Shown piece by piece: positions 7,988-16,306 of a DNA stretch of 41,888 bases. The stretch covers positions 1 to 41,888 of the forward strand of contig DASPKU010000017.1 in assembly GCA_035627955.1 (NCBI GenBank). The letters are read 5' to 3'. The number at the start of each line of letters is the position of its first letter. Positions within the stretch are counted from its first letter, which is position 1. Below the pieces are notes generated by a model. It was not told the origin of the DNA, ran no database searches, and saw nothing but the letters and a program-made list of their open reading frames with translations. The position numbers and the translations under genes were made by a program. The DNA comes from Phycisphaerales bacterium (GTDB lineage Bacteria > Planctomycetota > Phycisphaerae > Phycisphaerales > UBA1924).

Positions 7988-8731
7988 TTACTTCTTCTCC
8001 GTTGCCTTCCACAGTTCGGCGAGGCGCTGCCGCTGCTCCTCGGTACCCACCAGCGCGGTTGAAACACGGAGCGAACGCTCCAGCACCGCATCGTCGCTGG
8101 TGCGGTCGAGCTCGTTCAGCCACCTCTTGGTGTAGCCCAGCGCGTGGCGGGGCTTGGCCGCGAGCTCCTGGGCGAGGGCGATCGCCCGCGGCTCGCAGTT
8201 GCTCAGCAGCGGCACGCACTCGTGGGCGAGGCCGATGCGGTGGGCCTGAAGGCCGTCGATGAGGCGCGGCTCCAGCAGGCGGGTGCGGGCGGGGCCGTCG
8301 CCGATGCTGGCCCGGACCACCGGCGCGTTCACCGCGGGCGAGATGCCCAGCCGCAGCACGGGGTAGCCGAGCTTCGCGTCGGCGTTGGTGATGACGAGGT
8401 CGCCGGCCGCGGCGAGGGCGCAGCCGCCGGCGATGGCGCCGCCGTGGGCAGAGACGACCACTGGGCACGGGGCCGTGCGCACGGCCTTCACCGCGCGGGA
8501 CAGCCCGGTGAGCAGCTGCTCGAGCACGGTGTTGTCGTCGCGGCAGAGGGTGAGGTCGAACCCGGCGCAGAAGACCTCGCCCACGCCCGAGAGCACGATG
8601 GCCTTGGCGCTGTTGGCACGCTCGATCGCACCGACGAGGCTGGCGAGCATCTTCGGGGTCTGGGCGTTGCGCTTCTCGGGGCGGTCGAGGCGGATGACGG
8701 CGACCTCGCCCAGGGGCTGCACGTCGATCAT
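7988..8731 (-). CDS. Crotonase-family protein lacking both catalytic glutamates
   Basis: A 247-residue paralogue of the next gene in the operon. The oxyanion-hole segments are EVFCAGFDLTL and HGGAIAGGCALA. Both Glu positions used by enoyl-CoA hydratases are replaced: GGCALA has Ala, and GYPVLRLG has Val where PE is usual. It may therefore be an isomerase, a different crotonase reaction, or a non-catalytic partner of the downstream paralogue. The start ATG overlaps the HMG-CoA lyase stop by four bases (ATGA), indicating translational coupling. Confidence 0.85.
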   Translation of the reverse strand: MIDVQPLGEVAVIRLDRPEKRNAQTPKMLASLVGAIERANSAKAIVLSGVGEVFCAGFDLTLCRDDNTVLEQLLTGLSRAVKAVRTAPCPVVVSAHGGAIAGGCALAAAGDLVITNADAKLGYPVLRLGISPAVNAPVVRASIGDGPARTRLLEPRLIDGLQAHRIGLAHECVPLLSNCEPRAIALAQELAAKPRHALGYTKRWLNELDRTSDDAVLERSLRVSTALVGTEEQRQRLAELWKATEKK

Positions 8732-9765
8732 GGCTTTGTCCCTGCGCCGCCGGTGCGCGACTTCCCCACGATCTCGCGGGCGAACGCCGCGGCTTCGGCG
8801 AGCCTGGCGAGATCAACGCCAGTCTCGTACCCCGCGTCCTGAATGGTGCGCACGAGCGTCTCGGTGGCGATATTGCCCGGGGCGCGCTGCCCGGGCTTGC
8901 TGGCGTACGGGCAACCGCCCAGACCGGCGACGGAGCCATCGAAGGAGCGGACGCCGAGGTCGAGCGCGGTGCGCACGCACTCGGTGGCGCGCCCGTGGGT
9001 GTCGTGGAGGTGGAGGGTGAGGGTGGCAGGAATCCGCCAGCCGGACAACTCGGCCCAGTACCCCCCGAGCCTGTCACCGAGGTCATTGGGGTCGAGCTCG
9101 TGGTGCACGGCCTGGATCTTCCTCGGCGTCGCTATACCGATGGTGTCCGACACAGCAATGTCGACGCCCGCAAACCCACCCTCCTCTCCAGGCGTGAATC
9201 GGGAGTGCGTCACGCTGGAGATGCAGCCCGCAACAACCCCCCGGACCGCGCGAGGATCGACCTCTCCTTCGAAAGGGCAGCCGTACGCGCACGAGATATA
9301 GAACCGAACGCGCAACCGGTGCTTCCACGCCCAGTCCAGCACAGGCTGGAAGCGGTCGAGGCTCTCGCTGATCGTCGCGTTGATGTTCTTCTTCGTGAAC
9401 GTCTCGCTCGCGGCGGTGAAGAGGGCAACCGTATCGATCAACCTCCGCCCGGTTTCTTCCATCGCCCGATCGTTGATCTCCAGCACACCCTCCATGCCGA
9501 CCTGGTTGGGAACGAGCACGGAGCAGGACGGGCGGCTCTCACGCGGCCATCGGCCGATCAGTTCCCCCAGCACCTCGCGGGCATCGGCCAGCTGCGGCAC
9601 CCACTTCGCGCTCACGAAGCTGGTGACCTCCACCTCGTCCACGCCGGTGCCGCACAGCAGCTCCACCAGCCGGACCTTGTCGGGCGTGGGGATCACGCCC
9701 GGCTCGTTCTGGAGGCCGTCGCGGGGGGAGACGTCGGTGATGCGCACGCGCTCGGGCACGGGCAA
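8728..9765 (-). CDS. Hydroxymethylglutaryl-CoA lyase
   Basis: A 345-residue DRE-TIM metallolyase that splits HMG-CoA into acetoacetate and acetyl-CoA, the last step of leucine catabolism. The N-terminal motif DVSPRDGLQNE, the metal-binding HLHDTHGRA and the lyase signature GSVAGLGGCPYA with its catalytic-loop Cys are all present. There is no in-frame ATG. A TTG at 9765 (residues then PVPERVRITD) or a GTG two codons later is the probable start. It is the first gene of a coupled operon with two crotonase-family genes, matching the logic of liu/auh-type clusters. No carboxylase or acyl-CoA dehydrogenase is in the window. Confidence 0.9.
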   Translation of the reverse strand: MPVPERVRITDVSPRDGLQNEPGVIPTPDKVRLVELLCGTGVDEVEVTSFVSAKWVPQLADAREVLGELIGRWPRESRPSCSVLVPNQVGMEGVLEINDRAMEETGRRLIDTVALFTAASETFTKKNINATISESLDRFQPVLDWAWKHRLRVRFYISCAYGCPFEGEVDPRAVRGVVAGCISSVTHSRFTPGEEGGFAGVDIAVSDTIGIATPRKIQAVHHELDPNDLGDRLGGYWAELSGWRIPATLTLHLHDTHGRATECVRTALDLGVRSFDGSVAGLGGCPYASKPGQRAPGNIATETLVRTIQDAGYETGVDLARLAEAAAFAREIVGKSRTGGAGTKP

Positions 9766-9814
9766 TGCTACACCGGCTTCATGGGCGTATCACCGCGTGA
9801 ACGCACGGTCTGGC

Positions 9815-10705
9815 ATGGGCGGCGCGGTGCGGATCGGCATCTCGGGCTGGCGATACGCGGGGTGGCGGGGGAACTTCTACCCGGAGGGGCTCGCCCAGCG
9901 GCGTGAGCTCGAGTACGCGGCCTCCAGGTTCCCAACGGTCGAGATCAACGGCACGTTCTACTCGCTGCAGCGGCCCGAGAGCTTCGCCCAGTGGTACGAC
10001 CACACGCCCGATGGCTTCCAGTTCAGCGTGAAGGGCGGGCGGTACATCACGCACTACCTGAAGCTCAAGAATGCCGAGACGGCGCTGGCCAACTTCTTCG
10101 CCAGCGGCATGCTGCTTCTGCGGGAGAAGCTGGGGCCGATCCTGTGGCAGTTCCCCGCGCAGATGCCGCTGGACATGGAGAAGTTTGAAGCGTTCCTGTC
10201 GGTGCTGCCGCGCACGACGGGCGAGGTGGCCCGCTGGGCCAGGCGTCACGACGAGCGGCTGGAGGGCCGGGCGTGGGTGAAGCCCGGGCCCCTGCGCGAG
10301 GTGCGGCACGCCGTGGAAGTGCGGCACGACAGCTTTTTCGTGCCGGCGTTCATCAAGCTCCTGCGGCGCGAGCAGGTGGCGCTGGTGGTGTCCGACGGGG
10401 CGGAGAACTGGAGCACCTTCGAGGACGTGACCGCGCCCTTCGTGTACGTGCGGCTGCACGGGTCGGAGCAGCTCTACGTCAGCGGCTACTCGGACAGCGA
10501 GCTCGACGGGTGGGGCCGAAAGGTGACGGCGTGGGCCGAGGGGCGGGACCCGCGCGGGGCCCGGCGCGTGATGCCGGCGTGTGCAGCGGGCAAGGCGCGC
10601 GACGTGTACGTGTACTTCGACAATGACGCGAAAGTGCGGGCGCCCGTGGATGCGCAGGGGCTCATCCGACGGGTGGAGCGGCCGCGCCTGCGGCGCGCGG
10701 GATGA
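9815..10705 (+). CDS. DUF72 (YecE-like) TIM-barrel protein
   Basis: The ATG at 9815 gives 296 residues beginning MGGAVRIGISGWRYAGWRG. This matches the DUF72 start pattern (GTSGWxYxxW...FYP), followed by EINGTFYSLQRPESFAQWY and FQFSVKGGRYITH. The C-terminal part has YVRLHG and DVYVYFDND, also typical. The family has a TIM-barrel fold; its biochemical role is not established. The frame is open upstream but without homology, so the later start is preferred. It is divergent from the HMG-CoA lyase operon, with 49 bases between. Confidence 0.88.
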   Translation: MGGAVRIGISGWRYAGWRGNFYPEGLAQRRELEYAASRFPTVEINGTFYSLQRPESFAQWYDHTPDGFQFSVKGGRYITHYLKLKNAETALANFFASGMLLLREKLGPILWQFPAQMPLDMEKFEAFLSVLPRTTGEVARWARRHDERLEGRAWVKPGPLREVRHAVEVRHDSFFVPAFIKLLRREQVALVVSDGAENWSTFEDVTAPFVYVRLHGSEQLYVSGYSDSELDGWGRKVTAWAEGRDPRGARRVMPACAAGKARDVYVYFDNDAKVRAPVDAQGLIRRVERPRLRRAG

Positions 10706-10731
10706 GCGCGCACGGGAGAAGCAGGAGAACG

Positions 10732-10760
10732 AAAAAGGCCCGCGTCCGTAGACGCGGGCC
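10732..10760 (-). terminator. Intrinsic terminator of the metalloprotease gene
   Basis: A perfect 10-bp stem GGCCCGCGTC/GACGCGGGCC with a CGTA loop lies just beyond the stop codon at 10791. On the minus strand it is followed by TTTTTC. Confidence 0.9.
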
Positions 10761-10790
10761 CTTGCGATTCACTTCAGGAGGTAGGGCGGC

Positions 10791-13280
10791 TCAGCAGGTC
10801 CCGCCGCCCAGGACGCGGAAGAACGCCTCGATGTCCTGGTCGGTGCCGATGTCGCCGTCGCCGTTGAAGTCGGCGCCGCCCTGCCAGCACGTCGGGCAGC
10901 AGCTGCCGCCCAGGCACGCGAAGAACGCTTCGATGTCTTGATCGGTGCCGAAGTCGCCGTCGCCGTTGAAGTCCTGGTTGCCGCACCCGCCGGTCTGGGT
11001 GCACATGCGGACCACGACTTCGACATCGTCCACCGCCGCTTCCACCAGCGAGCCCGAGCCGGTGTCGCCGGCGCTGAAGCGCAGCTTCATCTGGTTGGTG
11101 AGGGCGATGGCGGGGAAGTTGCTCAGGTCGATGGTCCCCTGCAGCCAGCCGCCGTTGTTGTTCGAAGCTGGACCGATGGTCTGGACAGTGGTCCAGTTGC
11201 CGCCGTTGTCGCTGGACACACTCACGAGGAACGTGTCCGCGGCGGGGGCGGAACCCTGGGTATTGCTGTACCAGCGCCAGTAGTTGATGACCATCTCCAG
11301 CGCGCCCGCGGCGTTGATGGTCGGGCTGATGAGGTGCGTCGTGCCGCCGTCGACGTCGGCCGCGCCGATCTGCCCGCCGACGGCACCCTGGCCCGTCACC
11401 CAGCAGAGTGTGCCGTTGGCGGTGTGGTCATCTTCTGGCTGCGCCGTGGTGCCGACCGGGTCGACCCTCACCCACGCGCCGCTGGTGAGCGCGGCGTCGT
11501 TCTGCACCGTCCACCCCGTGTTGGACTCGAAGTTGTCGCTGAACAGCACGCTCGGGGCCTGAGCCACCAGCGCTGAGTACACGGCGGTGGGGGCGTTAGC
11601 GGGCGAGCGCACCACCGCCCCGCCGCTGCCAGTCGCCTGGAGGTAGAACTGGGGGTTGTTGCCGCAGCTGAACGCCGGCAGCGTGGCGGTGTAGCTGTTG
11701 CCGCCGTTGAAGGTGAGCGGCACGCTGGTGTACGCGCCGCTGGTGCTGGAGCGGTAGAACAGCGCGGTTGAAGCGACGTTCTGATTCCCCGCCGTGACCT
11801 GCACCGGGAAGCTGACCGGAGCGCCCGGCTCGACCACAGAAGGGGCCCCGTTGGGCAGCACGATGTCGACCGTGGTGTCCGCGACCTGCAGCGACAGGCT
11901 GTACAGCTGCACCTCGTTGACGCCCGACGTGCTGAACACGCGCACGTAGTAGTCGCCCGCGGCGGGCAGGACCACGCTCTGCAGAGCCTCCGCCACACCG
12001 GCCTGCGACGCCACGCCCGTGGCCAGCACGGTCGTGCCGTTGGCCGAGAGCACCTGGAGGTCCAGATCGCCCGAGGCGAGGCTGTCGGTCACGTCGGTGT
12101 TGCAGCATGAGCCGCTCTGACCGGCGCAGTTCTGCACGTCGTCGGCGTACGTGGTGCCGATGGGGCTGGCCGTGACGTTCAGCAGACGCCGGCCGGTCAC
12201 GCTGATCTTGTACCAGTCCGCGTCGTTGTTGATGTTCAGGCTGGCGAGGGAGGACAGCGGGATGGCCGGCGCGGGCACCGCGCCGATCGTCGTTGTCGTG
12301 CCCGCGACGAGCGTGCCCAGCTGCGTCGCTGTCGCGGCGCTGTTGTTTGGCTCGAACTTGTCGCCGTAGTGCTGCTGGGCGTTGCGGATGTCGTCGTGGC
12401 GCGGCCCGTCGTAGGCCACACTGATGAACGGCTCCATGAGCTTGGTCTGGGCGATGGGGCACACGTGGGCCTGACCCATCCCGTGCCCGTGCTCGTGGGC
12501 GAGAACGTTGCGCAGGCGCAGCGAGTTGCTGGAGGTGGTGTTGAAGAAGGAATCGCCCGTGTCGACGACCATGTCGCCGTTCTGCGGAAAGAAGTTGTAC
12601 GCCAGGACACCGGAGGCGCCGTCGATGAAGTGCCCGCCCATCCGCAGGTCGCCGCGGACGCCCACCTGCCCCGCCGAGGTTCCCAGGCCGACGCCGTCGT
12701 CGTTGGGCTCGTGCACGTACGTCACGCCGCACAGCTGGCCCCACCGCGCGAAGATCGCGTGGTAGTGCGCCTGCCAGGTGGCGTCGTTCGCGCCGTAAAT
12801 CCCGCGCATGAACGCGAAGAGGTCGCTGGGCGCGGCGGGCTCGCCGTTGAACCCCTGGATGGGCGTGCCGTCGGGCACAAAGCTGTAGGTGAGGGTGATC
12901 GGTGAACCGACCGCGGTCGCCCCGGTCATTGCGGTGGCGCCCCAGCGGGCGGACTGGTTGAACCGCGGCTCCAGGCCGAACATCACCTGGTTGAACACCA
13001 TCATCGTGTTGTGGTCGGTGGCGTCGTCGAAGCAGGTGGAGAGCCCGGCCAGCAACTCGGGGCGCGCGGCGATGTTGATCAGCATCCGCTGGTGCACGGG
13101 GGCGAGCTTCGCCCACGACTCGGCCTGAACGAAGCGGCCGATAAGGGCCGGCATTGCCAGCCCGCGATCAGCGTTCTCGGACGATCCGCACGAGCCGCAG
13201 GGGCCGCACAACGCCGCGGCCAGACCCGCGACACCCACCAGACCCGGGATCGCCAGGTCACGAATCCACCGATGCACCAT
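10791..13280 (-). CDS. Secreted matrixin-like metalloprotease with PPC domain and double EF-hand C-terminus
   Basis: The ATG at 13280 follows GGAGG by 5 bases and gives 829 residues; an upstream in-frame extension was rejected. An N-terminal hydrophobic segment (about residues 8-24) precedes a CGPCGSCGSS stretch. The protease domain has the metzincin motif His262-Glu-x-x-His266-x-x-Gly-x-x-His272 (HEHGHGMGQAH), followed by a Met-containing turn (LMEPFIS). A PPC domain follows (DWYKISVTGRRLLNVTASP ... GDYYVRVFSTSG). Then come an Ig-like part and a lectin/jelly-roll-like part beginning FSDNFESNTGW. The last 60 residues are two DFNGDGDxGTDQDIEAFF loops separated by CLGGSCCPTC, ending GGGTC. It is probably a cell-surface or released protease. 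Confidence 0.85.
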   Translation of the reverse strand: MVHRWIRDLAIPGLVGVAGLAAALCGPCGSCGSSENADRGLAMPALIGRFVQAESWAKLAPVHQRMLINIAARPELLAGLSTCFDDATDHNTMMVFNQVMFGLEPRFNQSARWGATAMTGATAVGSPITLTYSFVPDGTPIQGFNGEPAAPSDLFAFMRGIYGANDATWQAHYHAIFARWGQLCGVTYVHEPNDDGVGLGTSAGQVGVRGDLRMGGHFIDGASGVLAYNFFPQNGDMVVDTGDSFFNTTSSNSLRLRNVLAHEHGHGMGQAHVCPIAQTKLMEPFISVAYDGPRHDDIRNAQQHYGDKFEPNNSAATATQLGTLVAGTTTTIGAVPAPAIPLSSLASLNINNDADWYKISVTGRRLLNVTASPIGTTYADDVQNCAGQSGSCCNTDVTDSLASGDLDLQVLSANGTTVLATGVASQAGVAEALQSVVLPAAGDYYVRVFSTSGVNEVQLYSLSLQVADTTVDIVLPNGAPSVVEPGAPVSFPVQVTAGNQNVASTALFYRSSTSGAYTSVPLTFNGGNSYTATLPAFSCGNNPQFYLQATGSGGAVVRSPANAPTAVYSALVAQAPSVLFSDNFESNTGWTVQNDAALTSGAWVRVDPVGTTAQPEDDHTANGTLCWVTGQGAVGGQIGAADVDGGTTHLISPTINAAGALEMVINYWRWYSNTQGSAPAADTFLVSVSSDNGGNWTTVQTIGPASNNNGGWLQGTIDLSNFPAIALTNQMKLRFSAGDTGSGSLVEAAVDDVEVVVRMCTQTGGCGNQDFNGDGDFGTDQDIEAFFACLGGSCCPTCWQGGADFNGDGDIGTDQDIEAFFRVLGGGTC

Positions 13281-13432
13281 GAAAGCCTCCGTTCCAGGCC
13301 CCGACGAAACGACGGAATGAGATGAAGCCCACGGGCGCAGAAACCCCTGCCCGCGGCGACGGAAGACTAACACATCGGCCAAGGGATGGAAGGGGATTTT
13401 ACCGCCCGGTTCTTGGGCTCCACCCGGACATT

Positions 13433-13477
13433 CCCCGGCCACTGCGCGCGGGGTCGGGTAACGGAGCGTGGCCGGGG
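13433..13477. other. Intergenic stem-loop
   Basis: A 10-bp perfect inverted repeat, CCCCGGCCAC (13433-13442) with GTGGCCGGGG (13468-13477), has a 25-base loop. It lies in the 231-base gap between two minus-strand genes. No T-run follows, so it may be a processing or attenuation structure rather than a terminator. Confidence 0.5.
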
Positions 13478-13511
13478 AGCGCGGCCAACCCCTTCTTGAC
13501 CGTCGGTGTTC

Positions 13512-15509
13512 TTAGCAGGCCCCGCCGCCGATCACCCGGAAGAACGACTCAATGTCCTGGTCCGTCGCGGTGTCGCCGTCGGCGTTGAAGTCGGCGCTGC
13601 CGCACGTTGGGCAGCAGTTGCCACCGATGCAGGCGAAAAACGCCTCGATGTCCTGATCGGTCGCGGTGTCGCCGTCGTTGTTGAAGTCGGCCGAGCAGGT
13701 TGCGGTGATGGGCATCACCCTCGGCTGCTGCGCCGAGAGGTCGATGCCGTTGATGGCCGCGTCGCCGAACACGATCGGCACGTACCCCATGGCCGCGAAG
13801 TAGCGGGCCCGCTCGACAATCTCCAGCGGCTCGGGCCAGCGGCCCAGCTCGTCGTGCAGGTGGTGCTTCTGGATGGAACCCCACAGCTCGTGCCCGGGGA
13901 CCAGCAGCTGCGCGAGGTAGTGCGGCGTGACGATCCGGTACGTCGACGCCCAGTTCGGGCGCGTGGCGTAGGTGAACCCCGGCGCGAGCGTCGCGAGGAT
14001 GTCGCACGGCATCGGCTCGATCAGGAACCGCACGCCCGGGTACCACTGCTGCAGCTGCCGCAGCCAGTGGTAGCTCTGCCACACCGGCAGGTGCGCGAAC
14101 GCGTCGAGCCCGACGACGCGCGTGTTGGCGATCTGCACCGCCCCATCCACCTCCTGACGCGCGAGCGCGACGTGCGTGGGGTTCGCAGGGTCGATCACCA
14201 GGGGCGGGTTCGCGGCGGTGGGCGGCCAGCTTGTCATCACCTGCGTGGAGTTGCCCCACCATAGGCCCAGCTCACGCCCGCTGCTGTTGGTGATGTCCGC
14301 GAGCACCGCCGGTCCCGCGCCCGCCGATTGCTGTGCACTCCACCGAGAAGTGAACTGGAAGGGGAAGTTGTAATCGCTGGGAGTCGTCGGGAAGAGGCCC
14401 GTGGGGGTCCACATCATGAAGCGCGCCCAGCCGCGCGCGTGCTGGAACAGCAGCTCCTGGTGCCAGCGGTCCCACCCCTCGGGGTATGGCCGCCCGCCCC
14501 CGCCGGAGAACTCAACGAACCCGTAGGGGTTGCTCGCGGAGATCAGGTCAGCCTGAGTGGTCGTGCAGCCGAGCACCGGGCGCGGGTCGGCGGTGTAGCG
14601 CACGCCGCCGTACCGCGCCGTGAAGTACTCGCGGTAGGGCTGGAAGAGCCTGAGCCACTGCTGCGGCGCGTTGGCCGTGTCGTAGGCGTTCTCGGGGATG
14701 GTCTGCGTGCCCCCCGGGCTCCAGGCCCCGCCCGTGGGCGTGCTCGTGCGCATCGCGCGGACGCTAACCACGTAGGTGCGCGATTCGCCCGCGGGCACCA
14801 GCCCCTCGGTCAGCGCCGGGTCAGCGTTGGTGAAGTCGCGGGCCGCGAGGATCATCTGGACTTCCCACGTGCGCGGCTCGCCCTCCGCGGGCGGGAACAC
14901 GTGGATGCCCAGCGCAACTCGGTGGGCGTACTGGTTCGGACCCGCTGCGCCGCCGGGCGCAGCTGGGTCGACGAGCGGGTACTGCAGCGACACCCCCAGC
15001 GCGTACTCGCCCGCGTGCAGGAACGCGACGGGGGCAAAGAGCGACCCGGGGTACTTCGCCTCCTGGTCCATGTTCCAGCCGCTGTCGAGCGGGTTCGTCG
15101 TGATGTCCTGCGCCTGCCCGGTCAGGAAGAAGTCGCGCGTGCGCACCCGCCCGCGCTGATCCACCGGCAGGCCGAAGGTGATGCCGGGAACGTAGAGCGG
15201 GCCGGGACGGCGGGCGGTTGTGCCCTGCGTGTTGTCGAACGTGAACGCGAGATCGATGCCGTCGGCGTGCGCGGCATCTCCGCCCGAGGGCAGCCACGCG
15301 ACTGTCGGCTCGATGGTGCCCGCGTCGCCGTTGGCGGGCGTGTACACGCGGTGACGGATGATGGGGTCGCCCGAAATCACCGTGCGTCCCGTGTCGTTGT
15401 CGACGACGCTGATCTTGCCGGAGGTGTAGCTCACAGTAAAGTCCGCCGAGGCATGCGCGGCGGCGAGCAGGAGGGCGAGCGCTGCGGCGCCCGCGGTGCG
15501 AAGGACCAT
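13512..15509 (-). CDS. Large secreted protein of unknown function with double EF-hand C-terminus
   Basis: The ATG at 15509 (AGGGAG upstream) gives 665 residues with a signal peptide ending AHASA. The first part is beta-rich (about residues 23-250). The middle and C-terminal region looks like an alpha/beta barrel of the kind found in glycoside hydrolases: RARGWARFMMWTPTG-like strands, a VVGLDAFAHLPVWQSYHWL segment, and LIEPMPCDI with a candidate acidic residue at a strand end. I cannot assign a family, and the carbohydrate-active role is a guess. The last 58 residues repeat DFNxDGDTATDQDIEAFF twice, separated by CIGGNCCPTCGS, and end GGGAC, as in the next gene downstream. Confidence 0.72.
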   Translation of the reverse strand: MVLRTAGAAALALLLAAAHASADFTVSYTSGKISVVDNDTGRTVISGDPIIRHRVYTPANGDAGTIEPTVAWLPSGGDAAHADGIDLAFTFDNTQGTTARRPGPLYVPGITFGLPVDQRGRVRTRDFFLTGQAQDITTNPLDSGWNMDQEAKYPGSLFAPVAFLHAGEYALGVSLQYPLVDPAAPGGAAGPNQYAHRVALGIHVFPPAEGEPRTWEVQMILAARDFTNADPALTEGLVPAGESRTYVVSVRAMRTSTPTGGAWSPGGTQTIPENAYDTANAPQQWLRLFQPYREYFTARYGGVRYTADPRPVLGCTTTQADLISASNPYGFVEFSGGGGRPYPEGWDRWHQELLFQHARGWARFMMWTPTGLFPTTPSDYNFPFQFTSRWSAQQSAGAGPAVLADITNSSGRELGLWWGNSTQVMTSWPPTAANPPLVIDPANPTHVALARQEVDGAVQIANTRVVGLDAFAHLPVWQSYHWLRQLQQWYPGVRFLIEPMPCDILATLAPGFTYATRPNWASTYRIVTPHYLAQLLVPGHELWGSIQKHHLHDELGRWPEPLEIVERARYFAAMGYVPIVFGDAAINGIDLSAQQPRVMPITATCSADFNNDGDTATDQDIEAFFACIGGNCCPTCGSADFNADGDTATDQDIESFFRVIGGGAC

Positions 15510-15563
15510 GCTGTTCTCCCTCTGGTCACGGATGTGGCCGCGCGTCCCTGCGCGGGCTGTGCG

Positions 15564-15592
15564 TATATACACGGAGTTACGCGTCGATCCAA
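15564..15592 (-). promoter_or_regulatory. Probable sigma70-type promoter for the gene at 15509
   Basis: On the minus strand TTGGAT (15592-15587) and TATATA (15569-15564) are separated by exactly 17 bases, in an AT-richer island of the divergent gap. Predicted transcription start is near 15557, giving a leader of about 48 bases. Confidence 0.5.
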
Positions 15593-15709
15593 GCCGGGAG
15601 TTGCTTTGGGCCCCCGTGCTCTCGCGCGGTACGCTGACGGTGCAGAATGGGTCGTGTGACCCTGACCGCCAGTGCCCGTGCGTCGCCGCGCCTGCAAGGG
15701 AGCAAGCCG

Positions 15710-16240
15710 ATGGAGTTCTCACTGCCGCACACGATCGCGGTGCTGGAGCGCACGCCGCGGGTGCTCGACACCATGCTCCGCGGCCTGCCGCCGGAGCTGA
15801 CGCACGCCAACTACGGCCCCGGCACGTGGAGCGCGTACAACGTCGTCGGCCACCTGATCGTGGGCGAAAAGGACGACTGGATCCCGCGGGCGCGACGGAT
15901 CCTGGAGCACGGCGTCTCGCGCGCGTTCGACCCATTCCCGCATGATGCCACCGTGCACGCGGCGAGTGGCCGCTCACTTGAATCGCTGCTCGACGAGTTC
16001 ACCCGGCTGCGCGCCGAGAGCCTGTCGGCGCTGCGGGCCATGAACCTCGGGGAGCGCGAGCTGGCCTTGCGCGGCCGGCACCCCGCCTTTGGTGACGTGA
16101 CCCTCGCCCAGCTGCTCGCCACCTGGAGCGTGCACGATGTCCACCACGTGCGGCAGGCGTGTATGGCCATCGCGTACCAGTCGCGCGAGCTGGTGGGGCC
16201 GTGGCGGGCGTACCTCAACACCCTGCCACAGGAAGCCTGA
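15710..16240 (+). CDS. DinB-like four-helix metalloprotein
   Basis: A 176-residue protein whose ATG follows AAGGGA. The four-helix DinB/YfiT fold is indicated by the metal-binding pattern: His in NVVGHLIVGEKDDW after the second helix, and HDVHHVRQ near the C-terminus. Members are often thiol-dependent transferases or stress-induced proteins; the substrate is unknown. The last residues and the stop (QEA-stop) lie inside a hairpin repeat that also ends lpxC, so the native C-terminus may have been replaced. Confidence 0.82.
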   Translation: MEFSLPHTIAVLERTPRVLDTMLRGLPPELTHANYGPGTWSAYNVVGHLIVGEKDDWIPRARRILEHGVSRAFDPFPHDATVHAASGRSLESLLDEFTRLRAESLSALRAMNLGERELALRGRHPAFGDVTLAQLLATWSVHDVHHVRQACMAIAYQSRELVGPWRAYLNTLPQEA

Positions 16241-16274
16241 GCGTCAGCGAGGGCATCGCCGCGCTTCGCGCGAT
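16228..16274 (+). repeat. REP-like hairpin repeat, copy A (overlaps stop codon)
   Basis: The sequence starts ACAGGAAGCCTGAGCGTC and is identical over 43 bases to copy C beside lpxC. Its hairpin ATCGCCGCG-CTT-CGCGCGAT is one base short of perfect. The in-frame TGA inside GCCTGA is the stop codon of the DinB-like gene. Confidence 0.85.
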
Positions 16275-16277
16275 CCG

Positions 16278-16300
16278 TGCGGCCCGCGACCTGGGCCGCA
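16278..16300. terminator. Hairpin between convergent genes
   Basis: A perfect 8-bp stem TGCGGCCC/GGGCCGCA with a 7-base loop lies between the DinB-like stop and the comEC stop. There is no T-run, so it is only a possible bidirectional terminator, or a degenerate part of the adjacent repeat. Confidence 0.45.
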
Positions 16301-16306
16301 TGCTCC

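Noticed and set aside
7221-9086. A 621-residue reading of the first crotonase with a long N-terminal extension
   Set aside because: The extension overlaps two other real genes out of frame and has low-complexity Arg/Pro/Ala content; the ATG at 7985 fits the operon spacing.
13540-13690. Short tandem DNA similarity that might suggest a CRISPR or minisatellite
   Set aside because: It encodes the two copies of the calcium-loop motif at the protein C-terminus; there are only two units.
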